A DNA stretch of 64,000 nt from Papaver somniferum (Eukaryota > Streptophyta > Magnoliopsida > Ranunculales > Papaveraceae): assembly GCF_003573695.1 (NCBI RefSeq), contig NC_039363.1, positions 157,940,406 through 158,004,405 on the forward strand, read 5' to 3'. The notes below the pieces were generated by a model. It saw only the letters and a program-made list of their open reading frames with translations. It did not search any database and was not told the origin of the DNA. This document shows positions 34,942-48,234 of this stretch, piece after piece. The position numbers were made by a program, and so were the translations under genes. The stretch's first letter is position 1, and every line of letters starts with the position of its first letter.

Positions 34942-34960
34942 GTCCCCGGCAGCGGCGCCA
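34942..34960 (-). promoter_or_regulatory. Primer-binding site, tRNA-Asp type
   Basis: On the minus strand the sequence is TGGCGCCGCTGCCGGGGAC, complementary to the 3' end of plant tRNA-Asp (CCCCGGCAACGGCGCCA) with one mismatch. It starts 6 nt after the end of LTR1. tRNA-Asp PBSs are known from Athila-type Ty3/gypsy elements. It fixes the element orientation as minus. Confidence 0.85.
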
Positions 34961-34966
34961 AAAACT

Positions 34967-37027
34967 TGGTAGGCTCTTAAAGATGTAAGAAAATAAGACA
35001 GAGGATAAGAAGGCCTACATGTTAAACTGCAAGTGCACAGTTGTCATTGTAGTGTGTATGTGCAAGAACAGGTCATCTCCACAGGGACTTGGGGTGTATA
35101 GTTGAAGTTTCACTATGCTGATAATTGATGCAAAACTAAATGCAAGGTCACAAGGTTGCAGTGACAGTGAAACAGAGATGGTAAAACAACAAGGAACCAA
35201 GGCTATGAGCCAAGGGCAGGGAAGGCAGTGCACTGATTTCAGTGCACAGCAAGATGTGAAGTGCAAAAACAGTGAAGGAAATAACTGATCAGGAAGCAAT
35301 GTGAGAAGTTACTAAGGCAATTGAATCCACCCTTGTGACCTAGCCAAACAATGCAATTCTAGGTTGACATTAGGATCTTAAGCATACAAAAGGAATGGAA
35401 AGAGAATTAGCTTGCTATGAGCACTAATTTCTCCCATTGCTCAATCAAAACAATGCATCCTAAGCATACAAATGGAATGGAAAGAGAATTAGCTTGCTAT
35501 GAGCACTAATTTCTCCCATTGCTCAATCAAAACAATGCATCCTAAGGCTCTAACCTAGCATTCCACTATCAGACAGTGCACTGAGGTTTCATCTAAACCT
35601 CAGCTGCAACAATTTAGCTCATGCTCAACAAATAAACAACATTAACATTCATCATACAAGATAATTCAAACAACACACATATGGTGAGCAAATACAAAAA
35701 CATGATAAACATATGAACCAACAGTGTAAACATGAAACAAATGAGAAACTTGCTAGTCCAGTTCTCTACAAGAGTGAAGCTGGATAACCCAGCATAAGTC
35801 TTTTACATCACACCCACAGTATCTATTTATACATACAAGCAAAAACCTAAAAATCCCCAAAATATCAGAGAATTAGGGTTTCACCAAAAAGTGAAATTGA
35901 CTCACCTAACCTACTGATAACAGCCATCATACGTTGACCCATGCCTCTTATTCTTCTCCTGATGCAACCCATGCCTTCAATTTGTACATGCAAGCTCAAT
36001 CCCAAAAATCCCCAAATTAACAGTAAAATTAGGGTTTTGATTTTTTTTTACTTACCAACTGTGATAAGACGAGTCCGTCTTCAACCCATGCTTCTTCTCC
36101 CTTCTCTGCTCCTTCCCATGCCTTCAATTTCTCTTTCTAGCTCGACATATTTCACTAATCTCTCCTCTAGGGTTTCTGAAAAGGAAGAGAGAATGGTGAA
36201 ATAGGTAGGTAGAAGGGTAGGATGATGATGGCTCGAATGGTGATGGTTGAATGATTTGGGGGGGAGAAGATGGTGGAGTGATTTGTGGGAGAAGATGGTG
36301 GAGTGATTTGTGGGGAGCGTCACTGTTGCAGAAGAGGGGAAGAAGATGGATTCGATGGTTTTGGGAGAAGGGTGTGTTTGGCTAATGGGTATAGAATGGG
36401 GTATTAGGGTGTTGAGCGGGTTCAGCGAGGTTTGATGATCTGCGACAAGAAGCGATGGATGGGAAGATGGTAGGTGGATCCAACGGCGATACAGGGGTAA
36501 GCGTGGAGCGACCGTCGGATGAAGGGATGTAGCAAAACGGACGACCCAAGATGGAGATGGGTGTTGCGATGTAAAGCGGGAGCTTCGGAGTTTGATGTGC
36601 GATGATGGAGCAACCGTTGGATGATGATATGGATCCAATCTGACGGCTGAAATCCGAGACGGGCTTGGATATAGAAAATGGGTTTGGGTGAGGGTTTTGG
36701 GCCTTGGGTATGCCAAGCCCATATCTTCTTTAAGAACAATTCTTCCTTCTTGAGCCCATTTCTAGCTTTTTGGTCTTGTGCGCACCATTCTTTGCGGCTT
36801 CCTTGCGTAATTTCTTCCGGCTTTTCACCACTCTTCAGCTCTTTTCCGCTCCGCAATTCATCCAGACTTTATTTATTACCTAAAAATGCAAAATTAAGTA
36901 AGAAAAATATTTATTCTTGAAAACAATGAAAATACAGAATATGGGATAAAATGTAGTATTAATGCACAAAAGATGAGTTAAATGCCAACAAAAAGGGATA
37001 AATATATACAATATTTGGCACTCATCA
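34967..37027 (-). repeat. LTR1 (5' LTR of the complex), 2061 bp
   Basis: It runs TGATGAGTGCC (37,027) to CCTACCA (34,967) on the minus strand. It is nearly identical to LTR4. A TATA box TATAAATAGA sits at 35,822-35,831 (minus), which would place the transcript start near 35,795. An open 94-codon frame on the element strand at 35,015-35,299 recurs in LTR3 and LTR4. The target duplication CCGAT follows at 37,028. Confidence 0.9.
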
Positions 37028-37266
37028 CCGATGTTCCTGCTTATGCTGATGTTCTTACTGTGAATGATGATGATCCTGCTTCTATTATTGATGAATATCC
37101 CGATATTCCGGACATGGCAGAGGATCCAAAAGTTAACAAGCATGATGTTAACACGCATGTGGAGCCTGATGAAGCTGAAAATGCCAAATCTGAGGATGAC
37201 AAGCTGCCCAAGCCTGCTGGTTGGAGTGATCAAGTTCACCTCAGCATTGCGAGAAGAACTGTTTGA
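37028..37266 (+). pseudogene. Small acidic protein gene, 3' part, after the retrotransposon
   Basis: Immediately after the LTR, the frame reads DVPAYADVLTVNDDDPAS, then IIDEYPDIPDMAEDP, and ends SIARRTV with TGA at 37,264-37,266. It is the direct continuation of the frame that stops at 21,127 (VDVIHGVPLDAV, then IDNAD): both sides share the DVPxYxDV pattern, and the duplicated CCGAT accounts for the overlap. The original protein was about 160 residues and very acidic. The 15.9-kb insertion separates the halves, so the gene is dead as a whole. Confidence 0.75.
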
Positions 37267-39227
37267 ACATGGGGGATGGTTCATTTGATATGTTTTTTTT
37301 TTGATGATAGGGTTTGATTTATGGATTTCTTTTTGTGGACGCTTTGAAAGTTGTTTTCATTTCTTGTTTCGTTTGCTAATTTTTATCATTTAGAAGAAGG
37401 TGATGTTTAAAAATTATTTTATTATTTAGGTATTGGATTCATGGAATAAATCAGATAATTATTTACAAGTTCACAGACTTTACCGAATGCAATATACTCT
37501 TGCAAATTTATTTATTTATGAGGTGTGCGTTCTTTAGGAAAAATAAATATAATTAGCTGAAATAACGGAGGAAATGTAGAAACATACAGTTGTTCCCCCC
37601 CCTGTAAACAATAAGAATCAATTTATCACTTTAGGTATGATCTTATTATCTCCTTTCCAATACTTTTAACAAAAATACGAGTTTGAACAAGTAAAGTTTT
37701 ATTGAAAGTAAAGTACTGCTATACAACGATGTTAATGATAATGATCTTTGCGTGGATTTTGATGTGAATGAGGAACCAGACTAATCTGACAAAGAACCAG
37801 ACTAATCTGACAAAGAACCTGACTCATCTAACAAGTTCTTTGCTTTTTTAAACAGGGTTTTTGATGTGTGAACTTTTAGTTTACGTATTTTTTAAGTACT
37901 GCACTAGATGCATGCTTCTTACGCTGATAGATAGGTTGACATTTATGTGATGAATGATTCACGCTGAATTTTTATGTTTTCTGGAAATGATGAACATGAA
38001 AATGGATGGTTTAGTTTATTTATCTTTAATATCTTACTGTATGATTAGAATAATACGTTTCCTACATAGGTGCCACTAATAATTCATATGTTTCCTCCCT
38101 AAATAAGGAATAATACAGGGGACAACCCAGCTTAAAATTTTTAAGGAAAATATTATTCGAAATAGGAAATTAATTTTTTTTATGGCCTCTTCTCAAGTTG
38201 GTTAGAGATAGGAAACTAAATTTCGAAAATTTTGGGAAACAATTTTATCATAACTGTCTACGATATATTCTCTCATAAAATAAGGAAACTAACCATATTG
38301 GTTACACATCAAAAATTTGGAAATAAAAAAAGAAAAACACCAAAAATCTTTTGTTTGGCGGGTGATGAAAATGAATTTTACTGGGCGGGATGATTTCAAA
38401 AGAAAAATCAATTCCCGCCTGATGGTTTGGTTAAATACCAAAAAGAAAAAGAAATATGAGTTCGATCTACTTTTTTCAGTTTTTATTACTCGATTCATTC
38501 TCTCTATGAAATCATAATTCTGCTACTGTCTCTAATCTTTACAAGGAACCTACCTCTTCAGACTCGATCTTTGTTGTTGGTATTATTTCTACAACCCATT
38601 ATCGAATGAATATTAAATTGATGTTAGATTTTTTATTCGATCTCATGGAATCAGATGTTAGATCTTATAGGTTTACTAGTTAAAGCATGATTAGGGTTTT
38701 TAGTCTATTACTTCTTATAGGTTTACTAGTTAAAGCATGATTAAAGTTTTTATTCTATTTTTACTATATATAATATTTACACGGAACCTACCTCTTCAGA
38801 CTCGATCTTTGTTGTTGGTATTATTTCTACAACCCATTATCGAATGAGTCTCTGTTACTTGGCGATCCTGCAACGTCTGCATGTTAAGTTGCCACTTTTA
38901 ATGATACCATGTTGCTGGTTAGATAATTTGACTATCATCTTCAAGCTAAAAATGGATAATCATTATGTGGTGCTTTAGTACTCTTGGCTTTTGTAACAAG
39001 AAGTACCTTTCGCTTCGTGTATAACACAATATTCATGAGGATATTTTTTGTGTTGCATTGATGTTTTAGCCTCAAGTTACATGCATCAATGAGTTTATGT
39101 TTGTTTTCTTTTCATATAATAGAAAATAGGTGTAACACATGTTGCCTATCCTGTTAGGTTTAGCTAATATTTTCCAAAATAAGCTCAAATTCCTAACTGA
39201 GATGCACGTATCTACACGGATTTTGTC
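37267..39227 (+). other. Region upstream of transposase-like gene A, part of the duplicated unit
   Basis: No ORF of note. From 37,339 on (gacgctttgaaagttg) it is repeated at 44,152 onward. Inside, a block around 38,533-38,610 (ctctaatctttacaaggaacctacctc, cagactcgatctttgttg) is repeated at 38,771-38,848, and could be a duplicated leader exon. Near 37,787-37,815 a short duplication of aaccagactaatctgacaaag is seen. Confidence 0.5.
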
Positions 39228-42200
39228 ATGGGAGAAGATGATGATTACAACGTGCCCCCAGAGGAGGACCAATAGGATGATGAGGTGGATTTTGATGAAG
39301 AAACGATGGAGTTGGATGAGAGTCAATACGACATTGTACAATCAGATGGCGGTGATGATGAAGATATGGTCTCCACTGATAGATTTGAAGAATTAACAGG
39401 TAGTGTATGAAATCCTGTACTTACTTGTTTCTACTTAAACATTACATGGTTTCATATTTTGCCTCGGTTATTTCCAGAGTCAGACGATTCTGAAAATGAA
39501 AATCTCGAAGTGTTAGAAGAAAAAGATTTGGAAAATGCTCCAGAAGCAGAAAAGCAGCCACAACAGGAAGACTCTACAGAAGAAATCAGAAAAGAGAGGG
39601 GAACGACAAGAATGTTGAAGCTGCATATAGACTTATCGGATAAAGAAGCAAAAAAAAGGGATATTGAATTTGAAAAAATGTTCCGGCTTATTGGTGGCCA
39701 TAGAATTGAATTCAGTAGTTACCTAGGCTATTTGGCCCGTGATATGGTTGGCATAAAATATTTATGTTGGAAGGAAGTCCCTGCAACAACAAGACAAAAT
39801 ATGTGGGAGAAAATTCTGGTATGCATATGCGGTTATCAATTCGTCGTTTTTGTTGTCGAACTGTGAGTCTGTGATGAACATACATTAGTTGTTATTGCAG
39901 TTTCATTATGAGGTGCCCCATGAATATAAGCGAGCGGTCATGAAGCGTCTACCTGTTCAACTACGGGACTTCAGAAGGAAATTGCACAATAATCATGTAA
40001 AACCCTTCCTGCAAAGACCGGACAAACTAAAAACTTTCCCCAAAAGTACGGAATGGTAATAAACCAAGAAGACTGGGACGAATACCTTAAGTGTGTACTA
40101 GAATCGCCTATATTTAAGGTATGGAATACACATTGCTTTTTCTAATTTGTGTTTCATTCTTATTGTCTATCCCAGCATACTAATGAAATTATTTTTATTT
40201 CCTCTGCAAGAAAAATTTGGAGAAGGGAAAAGAGGCAATATCACAATCCAAGTTCCCACATCGGACGGGACGAGGAGGATACTCGGGATTAAAACTAAAA
40301 TTAGTAAGTCTGTTTTCTTATTTATTATACACTACACAGTAAAACCGGGCATATCAGATACTTCTATTTTGTATGTCGTGTTGCGTGTCTCATATATGCA
40401 GAAACTTATAACGGTATAGGGATGTTTCCTCTTACACCAATCTGTAATTTTGTCACATTAGATGCTTTGGAATACGTTTTCTGTTTTACACAGTTAATAT
40501 CTGTGCGCATGTAAACATTACTTGTTTCTGGTAACTACTAGGTCAAAGAGGGAAAGTTTGCCGAAGAAGATCTTGAAGACCGGTGCTTCATGTGGGCAAA
40601 AGCACGCGAAAACAAAGACGGAATCGTACCAGAAAATTTGTCAGGGAGAAGACAACTGAAGTTGTAAGAAAACAGAAACTTTACAGTCCTCATGTTTTTA
40701 ACCAAAGTAAGTGCGCAAGGTTTATATCAGAATTTAACACATTATTTGAACAGGTAGAGAAGCGGAAGATGATTCAAGAGGGAACTCTAAAGGTTGGTCA
40801 TAACGAGGATGCCCTAATAGTTGTGATCGGCCCGGATAAGGGTGTACGTGTCAAGGGGGCTAGCTTTGGAGTGACGGCAAGACTTTACTTTCTAAATGGA
40901 AGAAAACCAAGAAACTCGAAAGAGAATGATGAACTGCGTGAAAATCTGAAAGCTAAGGAGAAAGAATTAGAGTCTAACAAAAATGCGTATCAGAGATTAA
41001 CAAATAACTTGTTATCTCAAGGTCACGACATTTCTAAAATTGTAGGCAACAGTATTAACAAGTATGGAGGAGAGGTAAGTGAACTGAGTTTTGATTAGAT
41101 TGTTTATTTTTATTTTTAAAATGGCAGACAGAATCTGATTTTTTCAAACAATGTGTTCAACTACGGTCACAGGATGCAGGACCTAGCAACGCCTCCAATC
41201 CATCTAAGAATAACATTGGTCCAGAATCATTTAAGCAACTTCCAAAAAACACATGGGAAATCCGGTCCGCAGAAGTCATCTAAAAGCGTCAAAGGGTCCG
41301 CGAAGCGGGACTCTCCTTGTACTAAAACGCCGACCGTTTCTACTGAATCCCCGGTGTCTTTAGTATCAAAAAAGAAGTCTCCGTCTCCTCCATCCACTGG
41401 GGAATCTCAGAATGTGGCATCTGAAAAAGTTACCATTGATGTATGGTTTTCCAACGCATTTAAATTTTTAATCTTCCATTCACTATCTCTCATGCGCCTT
41501 GTGTTTCTGCATGGTATAAGATGCAAACTTTGGTCTGGAGAAAAGCACAACATTGTTGCCTTTGGTAGAGCTTACTCTACAAAGAAGATACTCTATAAAA
41601 TGAAGTTAGGAGTGACGGGTTCAGCTACATGCTATGGCGTCCGGGTTAGTGAAGTACTAAATGAAACCATCAAATTACACTTTGGCAAACCTGGGTTAAA
41701 AACTTTAAGAGATGTTGGTGATGCTGAAATTAGTTGGCCATCAAATCAAACCATCTTGGATCAAAAGGTTGGTTGCTTGGCTTGTTTGCTTTATTAACTT
41801 ATTGGATATGTTTTTACACAAACCAGTTTTATATATGTATCTTGTTTGAGATAAGAGGCAAATGTTATCAGCTATATGAATCACGGACATTAGTGTCTAT
41901 TTTAGAACGAGATATGTGTTTAGCTACTTGATTGTGAGTCAGTTGTGCATTGTGCTTAAATGGTTTCACTGCAAAAAGAAGGTACAACTTTCATTTTAAT
42001 TTTCTGATGCAGGTAAGTCAACCAAAACATTCCGAGGTTGTGAAATCAACGGCTCTACTCAACGGAAGCCCATATCGTATCGTAGTTTCTGAAAAAGTTC
42101 CGAAGGTATGTGTTTTAAACCAGTTACATAATCTTAAGGCCATATGAGTCTGAAATATGCTATCAACTATATGAATCACGGATACTATGGTATATTTTGG

Positions 42201-44116
42201 AGAACCTTGTATATTTTTTACCTATTCAATTCATCAGTGTCTTCGCATTCACTGCGGAATTCGGTATATTTGTTACCCGAATATACAATATTACTTTAAT
42301 GCTGCAGGTAACTCAACAAAATTCTGGGAAACATACTCTGGATGTGACATCAAAAGCTACATTTAATCGGAGAAAATATGAGATCACGAAAACTGCAGCA
42401 GTTCATCCGGTATCTGTTTTATTTTTACATGTATTTTAAATCTCAAATTTGCTTTGAAGTTTTCGCTTGAAGATGTTCATATGCCATATATTTCCGGAGG
42501 GTAAAAGGTGCTACCTTTTTGACGAGTCTAAGGCGAATGTCCTTGCTAGAGATAGAGCTTTTCTGTTAGCAGGAAAATAATAATTACATGGAAATGATGG
42601 GGTGGAGGTTGATTTCCACAAAATCCTGATTGAGGAAGTAGTAAAACCGAATTTCTGTCTACCCGTACGATTTGATGGTATGGAAACATTAGGACAAACT
42701 CTTGGAAAAGCGATTCCTTGGCCAAAGTATGGTGTTAATCTTACCGAGCCTGCTGAGAAGGTTAGTTGCTTGGCTTGTTTGATTTGTAAGTCGAATATAG
42801 ATAAACCAGTCTATCAATTATATGAATCACCGATCCAAGTGTAAATTAGAGAAACTAGAAAAATAGAAATATGTGTAACTTTCAAAAGTAACTAATAACT
42901 CTTTTAATATTATGCTGAACCCTACCATTAATTCACAACCAACTACTTCTCTGTGGAAGTCTCCTGTACGCAGCAACCCTTCTGATGGATCTAAGAAGCA
43001 GTCTCCTAATCTTATGTAGAAATCTACTAGTAATTCCCAACCAAATCCTTCAATATCTCTAGAGAAGTCGTGCACATATACGGCAGAACCTCTGGCTAAG
43101 ACATCTAATGGAGTATGTTTTTTTTGATTTTTTCTTCTTCGTAAATCTATATTGCTAATTCTAGCATCTTGTTTTTATATGATGTTCATATGCCGTATCT
43201 CCGCAGAAAGCAAAATACGACTTTTGGAATGGATCTAGGGGAAACGTCGTTGCTAGAGGCAGTATTTTACCTCCGGTGCCTAACCAGAAAATACATGGAC
43301 AAGAGCTTCTTAAACACTGTTATACTTCCAATATTCTAGAGGTCATAGATTCATCATTCGTGTTAACGGAACCAAGTGGTGAGTTTAAGTTATTAGGGGA
43401 AGCTGAATATGGTTTTATGGCATGGCCGAAAGATAACTGTTCCATCTCTGATGACAAGGTTAGTTTCTTAGCTCTTTTGCTTTGTAATCAAGTATATAAA
43501 TTGTTTTACATAAATCGTGTATTCAGTTTGATTAAAGAATAAGTATGAGATAGAAATATATTAACACCTAAATGGAACATGAATGCCAATGTAAATTAGA
43601 AAATTGATATTTGGTTACGGATTTTATTATGGGAGTCAGCTGTGAAAAATGGCGCGGCCTTCAATGAAGTTGTCTTTATTACATTGTTGGAAAAATGATT
43701 TTTTTCTATCTCTTGTTGAGAATTCACATGAAAAACGAATTCGCCTTGGATTTAGAATATATATATATATATATATATATAATACATTTAATGTCTTGCT
43801 GCAGGAAACTCCACAGCATGGAAAACCTCATAAGCAACCAGAACCAGTTTTAGATTTTGAGAAGAAATTGGACAGTGATAAACTGAATGAGGAGCACCTA
43901 GCAGTCAATCCACATTCGGGGAGTCATGCAGCCTCTGAAAAGCTTTCTCAGAAGACTAAAAAGGCGCAGAGAAGGTTATATGCACCAATTGTGCAGAAGG
44001 CATACCAACTTTCAGATGGGAAACAGAGGAAGACAAGGTTTGGCGTGTCGAGAATGTCACAACCTGATCCATTGCATGCAGAGACACCACCATCAAAAAA
44101 GTTGAAGAATAACTGA
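39228..44116 (+). pseudogene. Multi-exon En/Spm (Transposase_24)-like gene with DUF8039-like modules, copy A
   Basis: Exons inferred from GT/AG borders: 39228-39399, 39478-39818, 39901-40118, 40211-40303, 40542-40663, 40754-41074, 41128-41440, 41521-41767, 42013-42105, 42308-42409, about 42500-42760, about 42914-43112, 43207-43458, 43805-44116. Exons 2-6 carry a Transposase_24/Ptta-like region (GTTRMLKLH, SSYLGYLARDMV, WKEVPATTRQNMWEKIL, MWAKARENKDG, GPDKGVRVKGASFGVTARLY) and a coiled coil. Exons 8, 11 and 13 carry three DUF8039-like modules (VARG-type start, aWPK-type end). The last exon is basic. Lesions: TAG for Trp in exon 1, lost A in exon 3, shift in exon 7, two TAA in exon 11, damaged acceptor at exon 12. 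Known relatives are transposon-linked plant proteins; whether this is a transposase or a domesticated gene is open. Confidence 0.7.
43757..43782 (+). repeat. TA microsatellite in last intron of copy A
   Basis: About 12 AT units lie in the intron just before the last exon; the orthologous place in copy B has about 27 units (47,594-47,648). Confidence 0.9.
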
Positions 44117-44151
44117 TGATTTTTGGATAAATGTTCTTTAATATTTTTTTG

Positions 44152-46467
44152 AGGACGCTTTGAAAGTTGTTTTCATTTCTTGTTTCGTTTGCTAATTTTG
44201 TCATTTAGAAGAAGGTGATGTTTAAGAATCATGAAATAAATCAGATAATAATTTACTAGTTCACAGACTTTACAGAATGCAATATACTTTTGCAAATTTA
44301 TTTATTTACGAGGTGTGCATTCTTTAGGAAAAATAAATATAATTAGCTGAAATAACGGAGGAAATGTAGAAACATACAGTTGGTCCCCCCTGTAAACAAT
44401 AAGAATCAATTTATCACTTTAGGTATGATCTTATTATCTCCTTGCCAATACTTTTAACAAAAATACGAGTTTGAACAAGTAATGTGCTATTGAAAGTAAT
44501 GTACTGCTATACGACGATGTTAATGATAATGATCTTTACGTGGATTTGGATGAGAATGAGGAACCAGACTAATCTGACAAAGAATCAGAATAATCTGACA
44601 AAGAACCTGACTCATCTAACAAGTTCTTTGCTTTTTTAAACAGGGTTTTTGATGTGTGAACTTTTAGTTTACGTATTTTTAAATATAAATCATTTCGTCT
44701 GACCATTTTGTTTTCAGTGGTGGTTGTATTTATTTTTTAAGTACTGCACTGGATGCATGCTTTTTACGATGATAGATAGGTTGAAATTTATGCGATGAAT
44801 GATTCATACTGAATTTTTATGTTTTTCGGAAATGATGAACATGAAAATGGATGAGTTTAGAATAATACGTTTCCTACATAGGTGCCACTAATAAATCAAA
44901 CGTTTCCTCCCTAAACCAAGAATAGTATAGGAGACAACCCAGCTTAAAATTATTGAGGAAAATATTATTCGAAATAAAATAATTTTTTTCTACGGCCTCT
45001 TCTCGAGTTGGTTAGAGATAGGAAACTAAATTTCGAAAATTTTGGGAAACAATTTTATCATAACTGTCAACGATATATTCTCTCATAAAATCAGGAAACT
45101 AACCATATTGGTTACACATCAAAATTTGGAAATTAAAAAAAAAACACCAAAAATCTTTTGTTTGGCCGGTGATGAAAATGAATTTTACTGGGAGGGATGA
45201 TTTCAAAAGGAAAATTAATTCCCGCCTGATGGTTTGGTTAAATACCAAAAAGAAAAAGAAATATGAGTTCGATCTACTTTTTTCAGTTTTTATTACTCGA
45301 TTCATTCTCTCTATGAAATCATAATTCTGCTACTGTCTCTAATCTTTACAAGGAACCTACCTCTTCAGACTCGATCTTTGTTGTTGGTATTGTTTCTACA
45401 ACCCATTATCGAATGAATATTAAATCGATGTTAGATTTTTTATTCGATCTCATGGAATCAGATGTTAGATCTTATATGTTTACTAGTTAAAACATGATTA
45501 GGGTTTTTATTCTATTACTTCTTATAGGTTAACTAGTTAAAGCATGATTAGGTTTTTTATTCTATTTTTACTATCTCTAATCTTTACACGGAACCTACCT
45601 CTTCAGACTCGATCTTTGTTGTTGGTATTATTTCTACAACCCATTATCGAATGAATATTAAATTGATGTTAGATTTTTTATTCGATCTCATGGAATCAGA
45701 TGTTAGATCTTATAGGTTTACTAGTTAAAGCATGATTAGAGTTTTTATTCGGCTATATCAAATAACAATTAATGACAATCACGGGTTGTACGATGAGATG
45801 TGATTTTATTTTGTTACAACAATACTTTTTTAGGCTTAAGTTACATGCATGAACTACTATAAGATTTAGGTAAGGATCTTTCTTTTATGTTACTTAGTCA
45901 GGCTTTACTAGTTAGTTAGGTTTTACAAAACTTAACGATGCTAATTGTTTTCTCGGGTTTTTGTTTTTGTTTGGGTTGGATTTAGATATAACTCTACTTT
46001 GATCGACGATGTTGTGTCAATTATATATATATATATATAAGGCTTCTCAAGATATAATCATTTGAGTCTCTGTTACTTGGCGAGCGTGTAACGTCTGCAT
46101 TTTAAGTTGCCACTTTTAATGATACCATGTTGCTGGTTGGCCAATTTGACTATCATCTTCAAGCTAAAAATGAATAATCATTATGTGGTGCTTTAGTACT
46201 CTTGGATTTTGTAACAAAAAGTTATATAAGACCGTTTAACCGGTACCTTTCGCTTTGTGGATAACACAATATTCATGAGGGTATTTTGTGTGTTACAGTA
46301 ATGTTTTATCCTCAAGTTACATGCATCGATGAGTTCATGTTTGTTTTCTTTTCATATAATGGAAAATAGGTGTAACACATGTTGCCTATCCTGTTAGATT
46401 TAGCTAATATTTTCCAAAATAAGCTCAAATTCCTAACTGAAATGCACGTACCTACACAACTTTTGTC
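44152..46467 (+). other. Upstream region of copy B, non-coding
   Basis: Homologous to 37,339-39,227. The cagactcgatctttgttg block again occurs twice (about 45,366 and 45,606), and the second is followed by a longer piece of the first repeat than in unit A. A short TA run lies at about 46,024-46,040. Confidence 0.5.
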
Positions 46468-47591
46468 ATGGCAGAAGATGATTACGACGTGCCCCCAGAG
46501 GATGACCAATGGGATGATGAGGTGGATTCTGATGGTGGCCATAGAATTGAATTCAGTAGTTACCTAGGCTATTTGACCCGTGATATGGTTGGAATACAAC
46601 ATTTATGTTGGAAGGAAGTCTCTGCAACAACAAAACAAAATATGTGGGAGGAAATTCTGGTATGCATATGCGGTTATCAATTCGTCGTTTTTGTTGTCGA
46701 AATGTGAGTCTGTGATGAATATACATTAGTTGTTATTGCAGTTTCATTATGAGGTGCCCCATGAATATAAGCGAGCGGTCATGAAGCGTCTAGTTGTTCA
46801 GCTGCGGGACTTCAGAAGGAAATTGTACAATAATCATGTAAAACCTTTCCTGGAAAGACCGGAAAAAAATAAAAACTTTCCCCAAAAAGTACGAAACAGT
46901 AATGGACCAAGAAGACTGGGACGAATACCTTAAGTATGTACTAGAATCGCCTATATTTAAGGTATGGAATACACATTGCTTTTTCTAATTTGTGTTTCGT
47001 TCTTATTGTCTATCCCAACATATTAATGAAATTATTTTTATTTCCTCTACAAGAAAAATTCGGAGAAGGGAAAAGAGGCAATATCACAATCCAATTTCAC
47101 ACATCGGACGGGACGAGGAGGATACTCGGGATTAAAACTAAAATTAGTAAGTCTGTTGTCTTATTTATTATACACTGCACAATAAAACCGGGCATATCAG
47201 ATATTTCTGTTTTGTATGTCGTGTTGCGTGTATCATATATGCAGAAACTTATAATGGTATAGGGATGTGTCCTCTTACACCAATCTGTAATTTTGTCACA
47301 TTAGATGCTTTGGAATAGGTTTCTGTTTTACACAATTAATATCTCTGCGGATGTAAATCCTTACTTGATTAAAGAATAAGTATGAGATAGAAATATGTTA
47401 ACACCTAAATGGAACATGAATGCCAATGTAAATTAGAAAATTGATATTTGGTTACGGATTTTATTATGGGCGCCAGCTGTGAAAAATGGCGTTGTCTTCA
47501 GTGAAGTTGGCTTTATTACATTGTTGGAAAAATGACTTTTGTCTATCTCTTGTTGAGAATTCACATGACAGACAAATTCGCCTTGGATTTA

Positions 47592-47651
<60 letters not shown>

Positions 47652-47997
47652 CATTTAATATCTTGCTGCAGGAAACTCCACAGCATGGAAACCTCATAAG
47701 CAACCAGAACCAGTTTTAGATTTTGAGAAGAAATTGGACAGTGATAAACTGAATGAGGAGCACCTAGCAGTCAATCCACATTCTCGGAGTCATGCATGCA
47801 GCCCCTGAAAATCTTTCTCAGAAGACTTAAAAGGCGCAGAGAAGGTTATATGCACCAACTGAGCAGAAGGCATACCAACTTTCAGATGGGCAATAGAGGA
47901 ATACAAGGTTTGGCACGTCGAAAATGTGACAACCTGATCCATTGCATGCAGAGACACCACCATCATAAAAGTTGAAGAAAAAAACTGATGATTTTTG
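46468..47997 (+). pseudogene. Transposase_24-like gene, copy B, internally deleted
   Basis: ATG at 46,468 reads MAEDDYDVPPEDDQWDDEVD, with Trp where copy A has a stop, so the ancestral codon was TGG. It then runs directly into GGHRIEFSSYLGYLTRDMV of exon 2: about 400 bp (end of exon 1, intron 1, first half of exon 2) were deleted at a GATG/GGTGG-like junction. Exon 3 (46742-46961) has one extra A, shifting the frame. Exon 4 is 47054-47146. Exons 5-13 are missing and the last exon (about 47,672-47,997) carries a lost A and a TAA. It cannot make a full protein. Its intact exon-1 codon and five-A tract help reconstruct the gene structure of copy A. Confidence 0.8.
47594..47648 (+). repeat. TA microsatellite, about 27 units
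   Basis: Pure alternating TA/AT in the last intron of copy B; expanded relative to copy A at 43,757. Confidence 0.95.
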
Positions 47998-48234
47998 GAT
48001 CAATGCTCTTTAATATTTTTTTTTGCAAACTGTTAGACCAAAGCTCAACATTTTTTACTGTGTTATTAATAATAATATGAATTTTTGGCATATATGAATT
48101 TCAGATTTAACCACAATTTATAAAGTATAAGAGAATTTGGATAGTGCCAGGTGGGTGGTTTAGATGCGTCATATCTGAATGGCTTAGAGGCGTCACACGC
48201 GTAATACACACGCTTCGAGATTAATTGACGTGGC

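Larger units (their letters stand above)
37339..44151 (+). repeat. Tandem duplication, unit A (about 6.8 kb)
   Basis: Sequence from gacgctttgaaagttgttttc at 37,339 matches 44,152 onward, at an offset of about 6.81 kb. Unit A carries the more complete transposase-like gene. The match continues through upstream region, exons 1-4 and last exon, with deletions in unit B. Confidence 0.85.
44152..48010 (+). repeat. Tandem duplication, unit B (shortened)
   Basis: This unit matches 37,339-44,140 but lacks about 400 bp (exon 1 into exon 2) and about 3 kb (equivalent to about 40,510-43,525). It begins exactly where unit A ends (aatatttttttgaggacgc), a head-to-tail arrangement. It also has an extra about 320 bp at 45,730-46,080 not obvious in A. 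Confidence 0.85.

Noticed and set aside
34942..34960. tRNA-Asp gene fragment
   Set aside because: Only the 3' acceptor-end sequence is present, exactly beside an LTR end, so it is the primer-binding site complement.
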